A stretch of DNA of 64,000 nt. Source: Phycisphaeraceae bacterium. Lineage in GTDB: Bacteria > Planctomycetota > Phycisphaerae > Phycisphaerales > UBA1924. Every line of letters starts with the position of its first letter. Positions within the stretch are counted from its first letter, which is position 1. Shown here in pieces: positions 43,340-52,590 of this stretch. The stretch is taken from the NCBI GenBank assembly GCA_020639155.1, contig JACKHF010000001.1:1612001-1676000 (forward strand). The letters are read 5' to 3'. The notes under the pieces are model-generated. The model ran no database searches, had not been told where the DNA came from, and saw only the letters and a list, made by a program, of their open reading frames with translations. The position numbers were made by a program, and so were the translations under genes.

Positions 43340-45253
43340 TTAGTTGCTGTCCGAATCCTTGTCCTTCTTCCGACGTTCCTCGCGTTTGCGGTCGGATTCT
43401 TCGAGCAGGCGTTTGCGAAGGCGCACGCTTGTTGGCGTGATCTCGACGAGTTCGTCGTCCTCGACATACTCGATCGCTTCTTCGAGCGACAACTTGCGCG
43501 CACCCTTGAGCACCACAGTCGCTTCCTTCGACGCGACGCGGATGTTGCTGAGCGCCTTGAGTCTGCAGATGTTCACTGTCAGGTCGTTGTCGCGGCAGTG
43601 CTCGCCGACGATCTGGCCCTTGTACACAGCATCGCCCGGCGTGACGAACAGCACGCCGCGATCTGCGAGCAGCTCGGCCGCGTGACTGGTGACGCTGCCG
43701 GTCTCGGTCGAGATCAGCACGCCAGCGTCGCGCACACTCTGCGATGCGCGCATCGGCACATAGTTCGAGTACCGATGGTGCATAATGCCTTCGCCTTGTG
43801 TCGCGGTGAGCACGCGCGAGCGGAGCCCGATCAGTGCGCGCGACGTGATCTCGAACACAAGATGGGTAATCGTGTCGCCGCGAGGCTCCATCTTGATCAT
43901 CTCGCCCTTGCGCGCGCCGATGAGCTCCATGACCTTGCCGACGTGGTGGTTGGGCACATCGACAACGAGCTCTTCGACGGGCTCGCTCACCACGCCGTCG
44001 ATCTCCTTGAGGATGACGTGCGGCTTGCCGATGGAGAGTTCGAACCCTTCGCGGCGCATGGTCTCGATCAGAATGCCCAGATGCAGCGTGCCGCGACCCG
44101 CGACAAGAAACTCATCGGCGGTGTTGCCGGATTCCCAACGCATCGCGACATTCTTCTCGGTTTCCTTGTCGAGACGATCGCGGATTTGCCGGCTGGTGAG
44201 GTATTTGCCCTCTTTGCCCGAAAACGGCGAGTCGTTGATGCGGAACAGCATTGTCATCGTCGGCTCGTCGACCTTGACGGGCGGGAGCGCAACAGGATTG
44301 CTGATATCTGCGAGTGTGTTTCCAATGTCGACGCCTTCGATCCCAAATACAGCACACAGATCGCCCGCGTAGATCTCCTCTGCCTCAACGCGACCGAGCC
44401 CGGAGAACTGCATGAGCTGCCCGATGCGCACGTCCTTGCGTGTGCCATCGCGATGGATCATCGCGACACGCTGTCCCTTGCGGATGGTGCCAGCGAACAC
44501 GCGACCGATGCCGATGCGTCCGACAAACTCGGAATAGTCGAGTGTTGTGACGAGCATCTGCAATGGTGCGTTCGCATCAAACTTTGGCGCAGGAATCTCT
44601 TCGACGATCGCTTCAAGGATCGGTCGAAGATCGGTCCCGGGTTCTCTCCAGTCGTTGGACGCCCATCCCTCGCGCGCCGATGCGTAGATCGTGCGGAAGT
44701 CGAGCGCGATGTCCTCGGCGCCGAGCTCTACAAGCAGATCGAACACCTCATGCACGACATCATCCGGACGTGCGCCGGGTCGGTCGCACTTGTTTACAAC
44801 GACGAGCGGTTTCAGGCCGAACTCAAGGGCTTTGCCCAGCACGAACTTTGTCTGTGGCATGGGACCATCAAATGCGTCGACGAGCATCAGGCACCCGTCG
44901 GCCATGCGCAGCACACGCTCGACCTCGCCGCCAAAATCCGCGTGGCCAGGCGTGTCGATGATATTGATGCGGATCTCTTCGCCATCGAGCGTGTGGTAAA
45001 CGATCGCGCAGTTCTTTGACAGGATTGTAATTCCGCGTTCTCGCTCGAGCGGATTAGAATCCATGATGAGGTTGTGCTGGCCGCCCGCGAGCTTGTCGAG
45101 CTCGCCCGCGCGGAACATGCCCGATTGTTTCAGCAATCCGTCGACCAGTGTTGTCTTGCCGTGGTCGACGTGCGCGATGATTGCGACGTTGCGAATGCCT
45201 GCGTGCGCATGAGCGGTCGCGGTGGATGACAATGATGACTCAGGCTGACCCAT
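43340..45253 (-). CDS. typA: Translational GTPase TypA/BipA
   Basis: The ATG at 45253 has AAGGAG about 12 nt upstream; a TTG at 45274 is a weaker start. This gives 637 residues. G domain motifs are AHVDHGKTTL (G1), RERGITILSKN (G2), DTPGHADFGGEV (G3) and VNKCDR (G4). Domains II to V follow, with the TypA-specific C-terminal domain (residues about 480-600; RALIGLRSRVLTATQGEGI). TypA binds the ribosome under stress and helps 50S assembly at low temperature. A charged tail ends in KRKEERRKKDKDSDSN. It is downstream of, but in opposite orientation to nothing; its promoter region is 45254-45394. Confidence 0.97.
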   Translation of the reverse strand: MGQPESSLSSTATAHAHAGIRNVAIIAHVDHGKTTLVDGLLKQSGMFRAGELDKLAGGQHNLIMDSNPLERERGITILSKNCAIVYHTLDGEEIRINIIDTPGHADFGGEVERVLRMADGCLMLVDAFDGPMPQTKFVLGKALEFGLKPLVVVNKCDRPGARPDDVVHEVFDLLVELGAEDIALDFRTIYASAREGWASNDWREPGTDLRPILEAIVEEIPAPKFDANAPLQMLVTTLDYSEFVGRIGIGRVFAGTIRKGQRVAMIHRDGTRKDVRIGQLMQFSGLGRVEAEEIYAGDLCAVFGIEGVDIGNTLADISNPVALPPVKVDEPTMTMLFRINDSPFSGKEGKYLTSRQIRDRLDKETEKNVAMRWESGNTADEFLVAGRGTLHLGILIETMRREGFELSIGKPHVILKEIDGVVSEPVEELVVDVPNHHVGKVMELIGARKGEMIKMEPRGDTITHLVFEITSRALIGLRSRVLTATQGEGIMHHRYSNYVPMRASQSVRDAGVLISTETGSVTSHAAELLADRGVLFVTPGDAVYKGQIVGEHCRDNDLTVNICRLKALSNIRVASKEATVVLKGARKLSLEEAIEYVEDDELVEITPTSVRLRKRLLEESDRKREERRKKDKDSDSN

Positions 45254-45394
45254 GTTCGGCCAGTCTCCTTGCAAACGGGCGAAAGTTAAACCAACGAGTG
45301 GACGCGAGAAATCGTAGCTGCAATCAATGAAAAGTCAGGTCTTTGTCAGGAAAGCTCATCGAAACGAAACAAAACACAAGGAAATACCGGGCTG

Positions 45395-45886
45395 TTATGT
45401 GCCGTTGTGTTGCTGTTCTGCGTCGTTCTGGCCCGTAGATGTGAACTCGGTGGAAAGAAACGTCACGCCGTCCTTTCGGATAAGCCCAGCAGGCTGACCA
45501 ATCTGTTCGAGTGTTGCCAGCAGTTCATCATCTGAGAGAATCTTCACGTGCTCGTTGATGTCACTTGAGGTGTGGATGACGCGATATGGTGCGCGTTGCT
45601 GTGCTGTGTTGGTTTCGGCAAGAGAAGAGTTGTTGTTTGCAGCAGTGCGGTTGTCTCCAGCTGGGACAGATTTCTGTGTGTTCGGCCAGAGTGCAACTGT
45701 GACCGCGCTGAGAAGTATGACGGGAATAACTGCTAAGGCTGTCTGGATCGCTTTGCGCTTGCGCACGCCGTGTGTTAGCGCTCGCTGCAGATCGGGAAAA
45801 AGCTCTGCCTTGCGGGTGTGTGCAGCATTCGACATTGGCTGATCGAGCAGCGTAAGTGAATCGGTGTTGTCGTTGTTGTGTGACAT
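45395..45886 (-). CDS. Single-pass membrane protein downstream of ECF sigma factor, possible anti-sigma
   Basis: The ATG at 45886 has GAGAGG 7 nt upstream, giving 163 residues. It has a cytoplasmic N-terminus of about 45 residues, one transmembrane helix at about 47-68 (AIQTALAVIPVILLSAVTVALW), then an extracytoplasmic region of about 95 residues with no known domain. The ribosome site overlaps the end of the sigma gene, so the two are translationally linked. Membrane topology and position fit an anti-sigma factor, but the N-terminal part lacks a zinc-binding HxxxCxxC. It may instead be a regulated target. Confidence 0.65.
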   Translation of the reverse strand: MSHNNDNTDSLTLLDQPMSNAAHTRKAELFPDLQRALTHGVRKRKAIQTALAVIPVILLSAVTVALWPNTQKSVPAGDNRTAANNNSSLAETNTAQQRAPYRVIHTSSDINEHVKILSDDELLATLEQIGQPAGLIRKDGVTFLSTEFTSTGQNDAEQQHNGT

Positions 45887-45909
45887 ATCAAATCCTCTCT
45901 GTCGGTATC

Positions 45910-46539
45910 TCAATCCACTCTGTCCGTAACTGCTTCCTTCATTTGCTCGCCAATCTTCTCGACAGCACGACGTATCCTGCCGTGCGCGGCACCCTTCGTG
46001 ATGCCGAGGCTCTCGGCGGTGCTCTGCAGTGTCAGGTCCTTGTCAAAGCGGAGGACGAGCGCGATCGCGTCCTCATCTTTCAGTAGTTTCATTGATTGCT
46101 GGAGTTGTGCGACGAGATCGGGTGATGCTGCATGATGCGCCGATCGGTGCTCTGCCGATGCGGATTCGCGTTTTTTTCGTCGTTTGTCTGCTTTGATATG
46201 GTCGAGTGCTTTTCTGCACACAACGCGGCCCAGCCATGCAGCAAACTGTGCCTCGCACTCGACCTTTGGCGGTTTCTTCGCAAGCACGAGCATGGAATCT
46301 TGCACAACATCAAGACAGAAGGACTCGTCAAACTTTGTCAAGCGCATCGTCATCGCGAGCGCCCTGTCAAACCACGTTGAGTACACCGTCGCAAGCGCTG
46401 CCTGATCACCGTGCCGCATGCGCGCGAGCAAGCCAGCGATAGATTCGCTGGCCGCGGGCGGTGTTTGGGCGGCTGTTTCCAGAGACTGCTCGTGCGTGTC
46501 TTGTGCGAGAAGAGATGCTTGCCAATCACGCAAGCACAC
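45910..46539 (-). CDS. ECF-type RNA polymerase sigma factor
   Basis: A 209-residue sigma-70 family protein. Region 2 is at about 45-115 (DQAALATVYSTWFDRALAMTM, then CLDVVQDSMLVLAKK and FAAWLGRVVCRKALDHIKADKR). Region 4 is at about 145-205 (DAIALVLRFDKDLTLQSTAESLGITKGAAHGRIRRAVEKIG), with the HTH. There is no region 1.1 or 3. The start used is a GTG at 46539; a later start is possible because the first 35 residues are unconserved. Upstream by 82 bp is the gene at 46621, and downstream the membrane protein, suggesting a three-gene module. Confidence 0.9.
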   Translation of the reverse strand: MCLRDWQASLLAQDTHEQSLETAAQTPPAASESIAGLLARMRHGDQAALATVYSTWFDRALAMTMRLTKFDESFCLDVVQDSMLVLAKKPPKVECEAQFAAWLGRVVCRKALDHIKADKRRKKRESASAEHRSAHHAASPDLVAQLQQSMKLLKDEDAIALVLRFDKDLTLQSTAESLGITKGAAHGRIRRAVEKIGEQMKEAVTDRVD

Positions 46540-46620
46540 GGCTGCTGGTGGTGTGTGCAGCGCCGTGTGCTCGCGGATCAGAGTGTGTGTGATCTGTGTC
46601 GTAATAAGCCTCGCATGCGG

Positions 46621-48027
46621 TTACTTCAATCTGCCGCTGCCCTGATTATTGCCTGAACGCTCAGCTTCCACGTTTGTTCGCAGATTCGGGTCGCCAGCCT
46701 GAACGCGCTTCAGCAGGGAGAGTAGCTCGATCATCAGATTCTGGTCCTTCTCGGACGCAGAGACAAGGAGCGAGTTTCGCCGCTGGTCGAATGTGACCTC
46801 GCCGCGACCATGCGTTGCATTGTGGAAGAACGATGCGATCTGTTCGCTGAACTGGGAGAGATTGCCAACCGTGTAGATGCTGACGGATGTTTGTGGCTGC
46901 GATGTATTCATCTGGTCGGCAAGCACCATCTCACGGGTCACAAGCTGACGTTCGATGTCGTCAATATTGGCGTCGATGGAGTTGATACGATCCAGGAGAG
47001 CATCCAGATCCACTTGACGTCGATGGTGTTCAACCATCAATCTGTCATCGTTTGGCTCTGCTGCCATTCTTTCAGAAATGCTCTGAATACTTGTTTCGAG
47101 TTCATTGGCTTTGACAAAGGCGTCTCTTCGTTGTGCTTCCAGCGCGGCTTTTTCTGCGTTGAGTTCTACAACGATTGCTTTATGTTCGATGATTTCATCG
47201 AACTGCTGGCGCTGCTTGATAAGATCTCGTGCCATTTCACTGAACACACGCTCAGCGATGTTCAGTTGATCCGTCGATCCAACCAGCAGCAGCATGCCGG
47301 ATTCGGGGTGATATGCCATCTCGGGTTCGGGGAGATTCTCGCCGGTTGAATCTTTCCATGCCTTTGCGGACAGTACCATCGCACTGTGCAACGACTGCAT
47401 GATGTTGTCAATACTCATCGAGGCGTTTTGAAAATCGTCATATTTTCTGGGTGGTGTCGTCAGATCACGCAGTGAGAGCACTCGTGTTGTTCGTCCGACC
47501 GGGAACACATTCTCCTCGTTTGCTTCACTTTGCGCCTTGGCAGGGTTGATCACATCCCTGCGTGCGATCTCAAAGATGGGCGCACCTCGTGTGTCGCCAT
47601 TTTCATCGATGTCTTCCTTTAATCGCACAAGTATCTGTAGACTGGTCAAGCCCTTTGGCGGTCTTGCAACATCCGCTGGTCGATACTCGCCTTCGACAAC
47701 TGCGTCCAGCGCGTTTGAAATCGTGACGTTGCGGAGAGAGATCGCAGGCAGGAGCACGTGCTCTGCGTCGCCCCGTACGATGTAGTTGAATGGTTCGGGT
47801 GCAACAGCGACTCCAATTGTTTCAAGAAAATCGCCAATTGTGCCGCCCTTGAACTCGACATTGAGCAGACCATCGCGTGTCTTTCCGGTTGTTGCAGATC
47901 TGCTTTGTGGATCGTGCTGTGCAAGCGCGGTGCTGGGAAGTGCAGCACCGACGCACATCATCGCACAGATTGCGGTGACGAATCGGGTCTGACTGCGAGT
48001 GGGTGTTGGACGAAAAATCTCTGCCAT
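46621..48027 (-). CDS. Exported protein with STN/secretin-like N-domain and coiled coil
   Basis: The ATG at 48027 has AGGAG 7 nt upstream and opens a signal peptide ending near TALAQ, for 468 residues. Residues about 55-110 (LNVEFKGGTIGDFLETIGV, VLLPAISLRNVTISNALDAVVEG) look like an STN/secretin-N-type fold. Residues about 270-395 are a long coiled coil (AERVFSEMARDLIKQRQQFDE, then EKAALEAQRRDAFVKANELE). A further domain near 405-450 (RRNSLLVSASEKDQNLMIELLSLLKRV) resembles a secretin N-repeat. No secretin pore domain is present. The function is unknown. It is the first gene of the putative sigma module. Confidence 0.7.
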   Translation of the reverse strand: MAEIFRPTPTRSQTRFVTAICAMMCVGAALPSTALAQHDPQSRSATTGKTRDGLLNVEFKGGTIGDFLETIGVAVAPEPFNYIVRGDAEHVLLPAISLRNVTISNALDAVVEGEYRPADVARPPKGLTSLQILVRLKEDIDENGDTRGAPIFEIARRDVINPAKAQSEANEENVFPVGRTTRVLSLRDLTTPPRKYDDFQNASMSIDNIMQSLHSAMVLSAKAWKDSTGENLPEPEMAYHPESGMLLLVGSTDQLNIAERVFSEMARDLIKQRQQFDEIIEHKAIVVELNAEKAALEAQRRDAFVKANELETSIQSISERMAAEPNDDRLMVEHHRRQVDLDALLDRINSIDANIDDIERQLVTREMVLADQMNTSQPQTSVSIYTVGNLSQFSEQIASFFHNATHGRGEVTFDQRRNSLLVSASEKDQNLMIELLSLLKRVQAGDPNLRTNVEAERSGNNQGSGRLK

Positions 48028-48223
48028 GGGTGTTCTCCTGAGTGATATGAGGAAGGCACAGACTGAACGACGCCGGTAGCAACACGTGGCGCATAGACCG
48101 AGCAACAAATACACCCGGATTTGCGTTTGCAATCTGTTCGGACTACTATCGCGGCTCAGCACCTCACATACTGCCCGATCGCGTCGTTCGGGCGAGTGAT
48201 TGTGTGAAAAACACAGAGCTCAT

Positions 48224-49327
48224 ATGCATTTCGATTCTCACAACGCTGTTATTGATGATCTTGATTCGAGGATTACCACGATCAGGGAATCGCTTGGCTG
48301 CGAGGCGAAGCAGGAGAAGCTCAAGGAACTCGAAGCAAAGATGGGCGACCCGACATTCTGGGACGATCAGGATAAAGCCAGAGCTGTTGTGAGTGAGCTG
48401 AAGATTATCAAGGCGCAGATCACCCCCATTAACGATGTTACGTCGCGATTCGAGGATGCAAGACTCGCATACGAGATGTCGAAGGAGGCAGGTGATCAGG
48501 ATCTTCTTGCCGAAGCAGATGAGCAGTTGCATCAGCTTGTTGCAGAGATGGAGAAGGTCGAGTTGCAGTCGCTGCTGTCGGGCAAGCACGATCATCGCGA
48601 TTGCTTCTTTACAATCAGCGCTGGCGATGGTGGGACAGAAGCCAATGACTGGGCTGAGATGCTGTTCCGCATGTACATGTACTATTTTGACCAGATGGGT
48701 TGGAAGGTCGAAGAAGTCGCGCTGAACTACGGCACAGAGGTTGGTATCGATCATGTGACGCTGCACATCAAGGGCCCGTTCGCGTTTGGGTATCTCTCGT
48801 GTGAGCGTGGAACGCATCGGCTTGCACGTGTCAGCCCGTTCAACGCGCAGGGCAAACGCCAGACGAGCTTTGCAACGGTGGACGTGACACCCGAGTTCGA
48901 GGAAACAAGCATCGAGATCCCAGACAAGGATCTGGAGATCACGCCGTTCGTTCGTGCGTCGGGGCCTGGCGGCCAGAACGTGAATAAAGTCGCCAGCGCA
49001 ATCAGGCTGGTACATATCCCAACTGGCATCATGGTTGTGGCATCTACCTACCGCGACCAGCCACAGAACAAGAAGCAGGCGATGAGCGTTCTGATGGCAA
49101 AGCTCGAGCAGATTGAGGAAGAGAAGCGGGCGGCCGAGCTCAAGGACGCGACCGGCGGCGATGTGTCCCGTGGATGGGGCACGCAGATTCGTAGCTATGT
49201 CCTGTACGACAATCGGGTGAAGGACCATCGCACTGGGTATGAGGCCAACCCCACGACTGTGCTGAATGGCGACGTTGCTGGGTTCATCGATGCTGAGTTG
49301 AAACGCCGGCGATCAAAGAAGAACTGA
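48224..49327 (+). CDS. prfB: Peptide chain release factor 2
   Basis: An ATG at 48224 gives 367 residues. The coiled-coil N-domain contains CEAKQEKLKELEAKMGDPTF. The stop-codon motif is SPF (ARVSPFNAQGKRQTSF), which marks RF2 (UGA/UAA) rather than RF1 (P-x-T). GPGGQNVNKVASAIRL holds the catalytic GGQ, and the Gln is methylated in many bacteria. The reading runs unbroken through the place where RF2 genes usually have an in-frame TGA and programmed +1 frameshift (RESLGCEAKQE). There is no strong Shine-Dalgarno. It is divergent from the sigma module. Confidence 0.95.
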   Translation: MHFDSHNAVIDDLDSRITTIRESLGCEAKQEKLKELEAKMGDPTFWDDQDKARAVVSELKIIKAQITPINDVTSRFEDARLAYEMSKEAGDQDLLAEADEQLHQLVAEMEKVELQSLLSGKHDHRDCFFTISAGDGGTEANDWAEMLFRMYMYYFDQMGWKVEEVALNYGTEVGIDHVTLHIKGPFAFGYLSCERGTHRLARVSPFNAQGKRQTSFATVDVTPEFEETSIEIPDKDLEITPFVRASGPGGQNVNKVASAIRLVHIPTGIMVVASTYRDQPQNKKQAMSVLMAKLEQIEEEKRAAELKDATGGDVSRGWGTQIRSYVLYDNRVKDHRTGYEANPTTVLNGDVAGFIDAELKRRRSKKN

Positions 49328-49415
49328 CAAGCACAACCCAAACGGGAACCGATCGGGCTGGAGCCGCCTTTCCTGTCTTATTGATCGGGAACAATCTGCG
49401 AGTGACGGCAGATTG

Positions 49416-49424
49416 TGGTATGCT
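49416..49424 (+). promoter_or_regulatory. Candidate extended -10 for the M1 peptidase gene
   Basis: TG-G-TATGCT about 60 nt before the ATG at 49486. No good -35 is visible, but the TG extension may compensate. This predicts a leader of about 55 nt with GGAAAG before the ATG. Confidence 0.4.
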
Positions 49425-49485
49425 GTTTGTCCCACGCGTGTGCGTGCATCATGGGCTCGTTTCATCTGGCAGATTGGAAAGACAT

Positions 49486-51579
49486 ATGCGTTTGACATCC
49501 TTTTCGTGTGTTTGCACAACACTCCTGATCGGATCCATTGCATCTCCTGTGCTGGCGCAGGAGGAAGCGGATCGTCAGCCGGACTTTGAGCATGTCTATC
49601 GACCGCAGGATATGTTCATGCAGCCGCCGGTACATCAGGCAAGTTCGTCCCGGCTCCCAACGGGTCAGCCCGGCCCTGACTACTGGCAGAATGCAGCCGA
49701 CTATCGCATCGAGGTTTCGCTTGATGCTGAGAATCGCAGGCTCGAAGCACACTGCACTATCACGTATACGAACAACTCACCGTTCGCGCTGGAGCACGTC
49801 TGGCTGAATCTTGAGCAGAACCTCTTCAACCCGGAGAGTGCTGGCGCACGGATGACGCAGCCTGGCGCACGCTTTGGCAATCGTGGCGCGTTCCAAGGTG
49901 GGTACGAGATCTCATCTGTCTCTATGTGGACACAGGGAGTCAGGAACAGCAAGGGCGAGCTTGTCGATGTGAGGGTGTACGACGGCGAGCCGATCGAGAT
50001 GAAAGTGCATGACACACTCGGGCGCATCGATCCGCCACGGCCTGTTGCTCCACACGGTGGTGTCGTTGAGTTCCAAATCGATTACGCATTCAACATCCCT
50101 GCCTACGGATCAGATCGTCTGGGTATATATGAGAGCGACAAGGGCGATGTCTTCCAGATCGCCCAGTGGTTCCCCAGCGTGTGTGTGTTCGATGATCTAT
50201 ACGGCTGGAACACCATGTCGTATCTCGGCGCGGGAGAGTTCTATACAGATTTCGGCACATATGACGTGACGATCACCGCGCCGCGCAATCACGTTGTTGT
50301 TGCAACTGGTCGGTTGATGAACGCGGAGGAAGTGCTCAATAACGAGATGCACGATCGATGGGAGAAGGCATTTGCATCGCCGGGTGAGACCGTTGTTATT
50401 CGCGATGAGGACACACTGGGTGAGAATCTTCGTGACGGCGAGGGCAATCTGAGTTGGCACTTTGTCGCAAACAATGTGCGCACATTTGCGTGGGCATCCA
50501 GTGCCGCGTTTATCTGGGACGCTCAGATACTGAAAAACTCCGGTCCCGAGGTTCCGATGAACAGAGGGTCCGAGCCATCCAATCGGGCAGGAACACTTGT
50601 GCAATCGGCATATCCGCCCGAGGCGCTTCCCCTGTGGCGTGATTCAACGCACATGCTTGCTTCTTCCATCGCTCACTACAACAAGATGTGGTATGTGTAT
50701 CCATACCCGAGCGCGATCAATGTCAACGGCACCGTCGGTGGCATGGAATATCCCATGATCATCTTCTGTCGCAATCGTACAAGCGAGACGGGGCTCTTCG
50801 GTGTGACGACGCACGAGATCGGGCACAACTGGTTCCCGATGATTGTGTCGACGGATGAGCGTCGCCATGCATGGATGGACGAGGGATTCAACACGTTCAT
50901 TAACTATTACTCAAACCTTGAGTACTTCCCGGATACGCTGCCGCGTCGGGGGAATGCGCGTGATTATGCGCGCAACTGGCGCCAGCAGGATATCCACGAG
51001 CCGGATCTTCCACCCGACTATTACTCACAAGGCGCGCTCGGTCGGCTTGCATACGCGAAGCCGGCTGCCGGTCTTGTGTTGTTGCGCGAGCAGATCCTTG
51101 GCCCTGAACGCTTCGATGAGGCATTCCGCGAGTACATCAACCGCTGGGCATTCAAACATCCGCGTCCTGGTGACTTCTATCGCACGATGAACGACATGGC
51201 TGGCGACGATCTGTCGTGGTTCTGGCGTGGATGGTTCCACACAAACGCGTTCATGGATCACACGGTGACACGGGTGCGCGAGCGTCGAGGTTCGTGGAAC
51301 ATTACGATCGAAAACAAGGGTGATCTGCCAATGCCGGTTGTCATGGACATCCATTATTCCGATGGCTCTGTCGTCCGGAAGAATCTACCGGTCCAGATAT
51401 GGTCTGGCGGACGGAGGTGGACCACGGTGGTGCCTGGGTCCGAGGGCAACACGATCACGAAGATTGTGCTTGATCCTGACGAGGCATTCCCCGATGTTGA
51501 CCCGTCAAATAATGTCTGGGAGCCTTCAGCCGATGAGGAAGAATCGACATCAGCCGATGAGGACAGCGGCTCGAACTGA
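49486..51579 (+). CDS. Secreted M1-family aminopeptidase-like metalloprotease
   Basis: The ATG at 49486 has GGAAAG nearby and a signal peptide ending at PVLAQ, for 697 residues. The N-terminal saddle domain has YRIEVSLDAENRRLEAHCTI and is followed by the gluzincin catalytic domain with zinc motif TTHEIGHNWFPM and the distal Glu in WMDEGFNTFINYY (HExxHx18E). The GAMEN-type exopeptidase loop appears as VGGMEYPMIIF, a changed form, so substrate preference may be altered. The C-terminal domain is about 550-660, followed by an acidic Ser/Asp/Glu tail. It is likely periplasmic or secreted. Confidence 0.92.
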   Translation: MRLTSFSCVCTTLLIGSIASPVLAQEEADRQPDFEHVYRPQDMFMQPPVHQASSSRLPTGQPGPDYWQNAADYRIEVSLDAENRRLEAHCTITYTNNSPFALEHVWLNLEQNLFNPESAGARMTQPGARFGNRGAFQGGYEISSVSMWTQGVRNSKGELVDVRVYDGEPIEMKVHDTLGRIDPPRPVAPHGGVVEFQIDYAFNIPAYGSDRLGIYESDKGDVFQIAQWFPSVCVFDDLYGWNTMSYLGAGEFYTDFGTYDVTITAPRNHVVVATGRLMNAEEVLNNEMHDRWEKAFASPGETVVIRDEDTLGENLRDGEGNLSWHFVANNVRTFAWASSAAFIWDAQILKNSGPEVPMNRGSEPSNRAGTLVQSAYPPEALPLWRDSTHMLASSIAHYNKMWYVYPYPSAINVNGTVGGMEYPMIIFCRNRTSETGLFGVTTHEIGHNWFPMIVSTDERRHAWMDEGFNTFINYYSNLEYFPDTLPRRGNARDYARNWRQQDIHEPDLPPDYYSQGALGRLAYAKPAAGLVLLREQILGPERFDEAFREYINRWAFKHPRPGDFYRTMNDMAGDDLSWFWRGWFHTNAFMDHTVTRVRERRGSWNITIENKGDLPMPVVMDIHYSDGSVVRKNLPVQIWSGGRRWTTVVPGSEGNTITKIVLDPDEAFPDVDPSNNVWEPSADEEESTSADEDSGSN

Positions 51580-51721
51580 GCGCATCTTGATCCGTACAAG
51601 TGCGAAACAGATGTAACCACATCCCGAACAAGGCATCCAATGCGCCGAGGATGTACGCTCTGATGGGATACGTCCCGATAGTTATGACTGAGACGTACGT
51701 ATTGACGGAGGATATGGCACA

Positions 51722-52534
51722 ATGAGAACAGGAAACCCGACGCTGAACGCATTCAGCCAGTATGCAGAGCCGGTCGGTGTTGGTCCGCGCTCCCTTGAGG
51801 AAGTGCTCGGAACAAAGGCTCGCCCAACAACAATGTCTCTCCGTGGGACAGTGATTGCGACGAGCATTCTCATGGGGATCTGTGCAACAACCGCCTTTGC
51901 ATCGTTCCCATACTTTGACAGCATGATGACGAGCGGCCGTTCCACAGCGTGGATGTGGGTGATCGGACTGATGGCGGGTTCCTTTGTGATCGCGCTCATT
52001 CTCGGATTTAATCCGAAGGCAGCACCAATACTCGCGCCAATCTATGCGATTGCGGAGGGTGCGTGGCTTGCAGTTGCATCACTTGCGATCAGTTACTCTT
52101 ATCTCGACAAGGTTGATCCTCATCTCATTTCGTACGGCATCATCGGTACGTTCTGTGTTGGTGGCGGGTTGTGCGCTGCGTACTCGCTCGGCTTAATCAG
52201 GATTTCGGGAACTGTTGCCAAAATCCTTGTTGTCGCGATCAGCGCGGTATCAATCTATGCTGTTGTGATGTTCGCTTCGTACATGTTCGGATTCGGTCTG
52301 CCAAATCTATTCACAAGTGTTTCACCGATTGGAATCGGGTTTACAGCGCTGTGCATTCTCCTCGCGTCGGCAGCGCTCATTCTCGATTTCCAGTTTGTGG
52401 AAGCCGGTATTCGAGGTGGGGCACCGAAGTACCTTGAGTGGTATGCCGGATTCACTATCCTTGTGACCCTTGCCTGGCTGTACATTGAGATCCTTCGCTT
52501 GCTCGCGAAGATTGCAGCATTGACGCGAGAATAA
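51722..52534 (+). CDS. Bax inhibitor-1/YccA family membrane protein
   Basis: A 270-residue protein with a soluble N-terminus (NPTLNAFSQYAEPVGVG) and seven hydrophobic segments, ending ALILDFQFVEAGIRGGAPKYLEWYAGFTILVTLAWLYIEILRLL. The final motif with E-W-Y and the D-F-Q before it fit the YccA/YetJ branch of BI-1, pH-dependent calcium leak channels or FtsH-interacting proteins in known cases. GGAGG lies 10 nt before the ATG. A strong terminator follows. Confidence 0.93.
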   Translation: MRTGNPTLNAFSQYAEPVGVGPRSLEEVLGTKARPTTMSLRGTVIATSILMGICATTAFASFPYFDSMMTSGRSTAWMWVIGLMAGSFVIALILGFNPKAAPILAPIYAIAEGAWLAVASLAISYSYLDKVDPHLISYGIIGTFCVGGGLCAAYSLGLIRISGTVAKILVVAISAVSIYAVVMFASYMFGFGLPNLFTSVSPIGIGFTALCILLASAALILDFQFVEAGIRGGAPKYLEWYAGFTILVTLAWLYIEILRLLAKIAALTRE

Positions 52535-52560
52535 GACGGTGACACCGCACGATTGACTTC

Positions 52561-52590
52561 AAGGCCCGGGGCGTACGCCTCGGGCTTTTT
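52561..52590 (+). terminator. Rho-independent terminator after the BI-1 gene
   Basis: GCCCGGGGCG pairs with CGCCTCGGGC around a TA loop, followed by TTTTT. It overlaps the stop of the convergent TIM-barrel gene by two bases, so it may serve as a shared end. Confidence 0.85.

Noticed and set aside
43598..45019. 473-residue open reading opposite typA
   Set aside because: typA carries all GTPase motifs on the other strand; this frame has none.
48224..48330. Programmed frameshift in prfB
   Set aside because: No in-frame TGA or CTT-TGA context was found; the frame is continuous.
48164..49228. 354-residue open reading opposite prfB
   Set aside because: It is a shadow of prfB, which has SPF and GGQ motifs in the plus frame.
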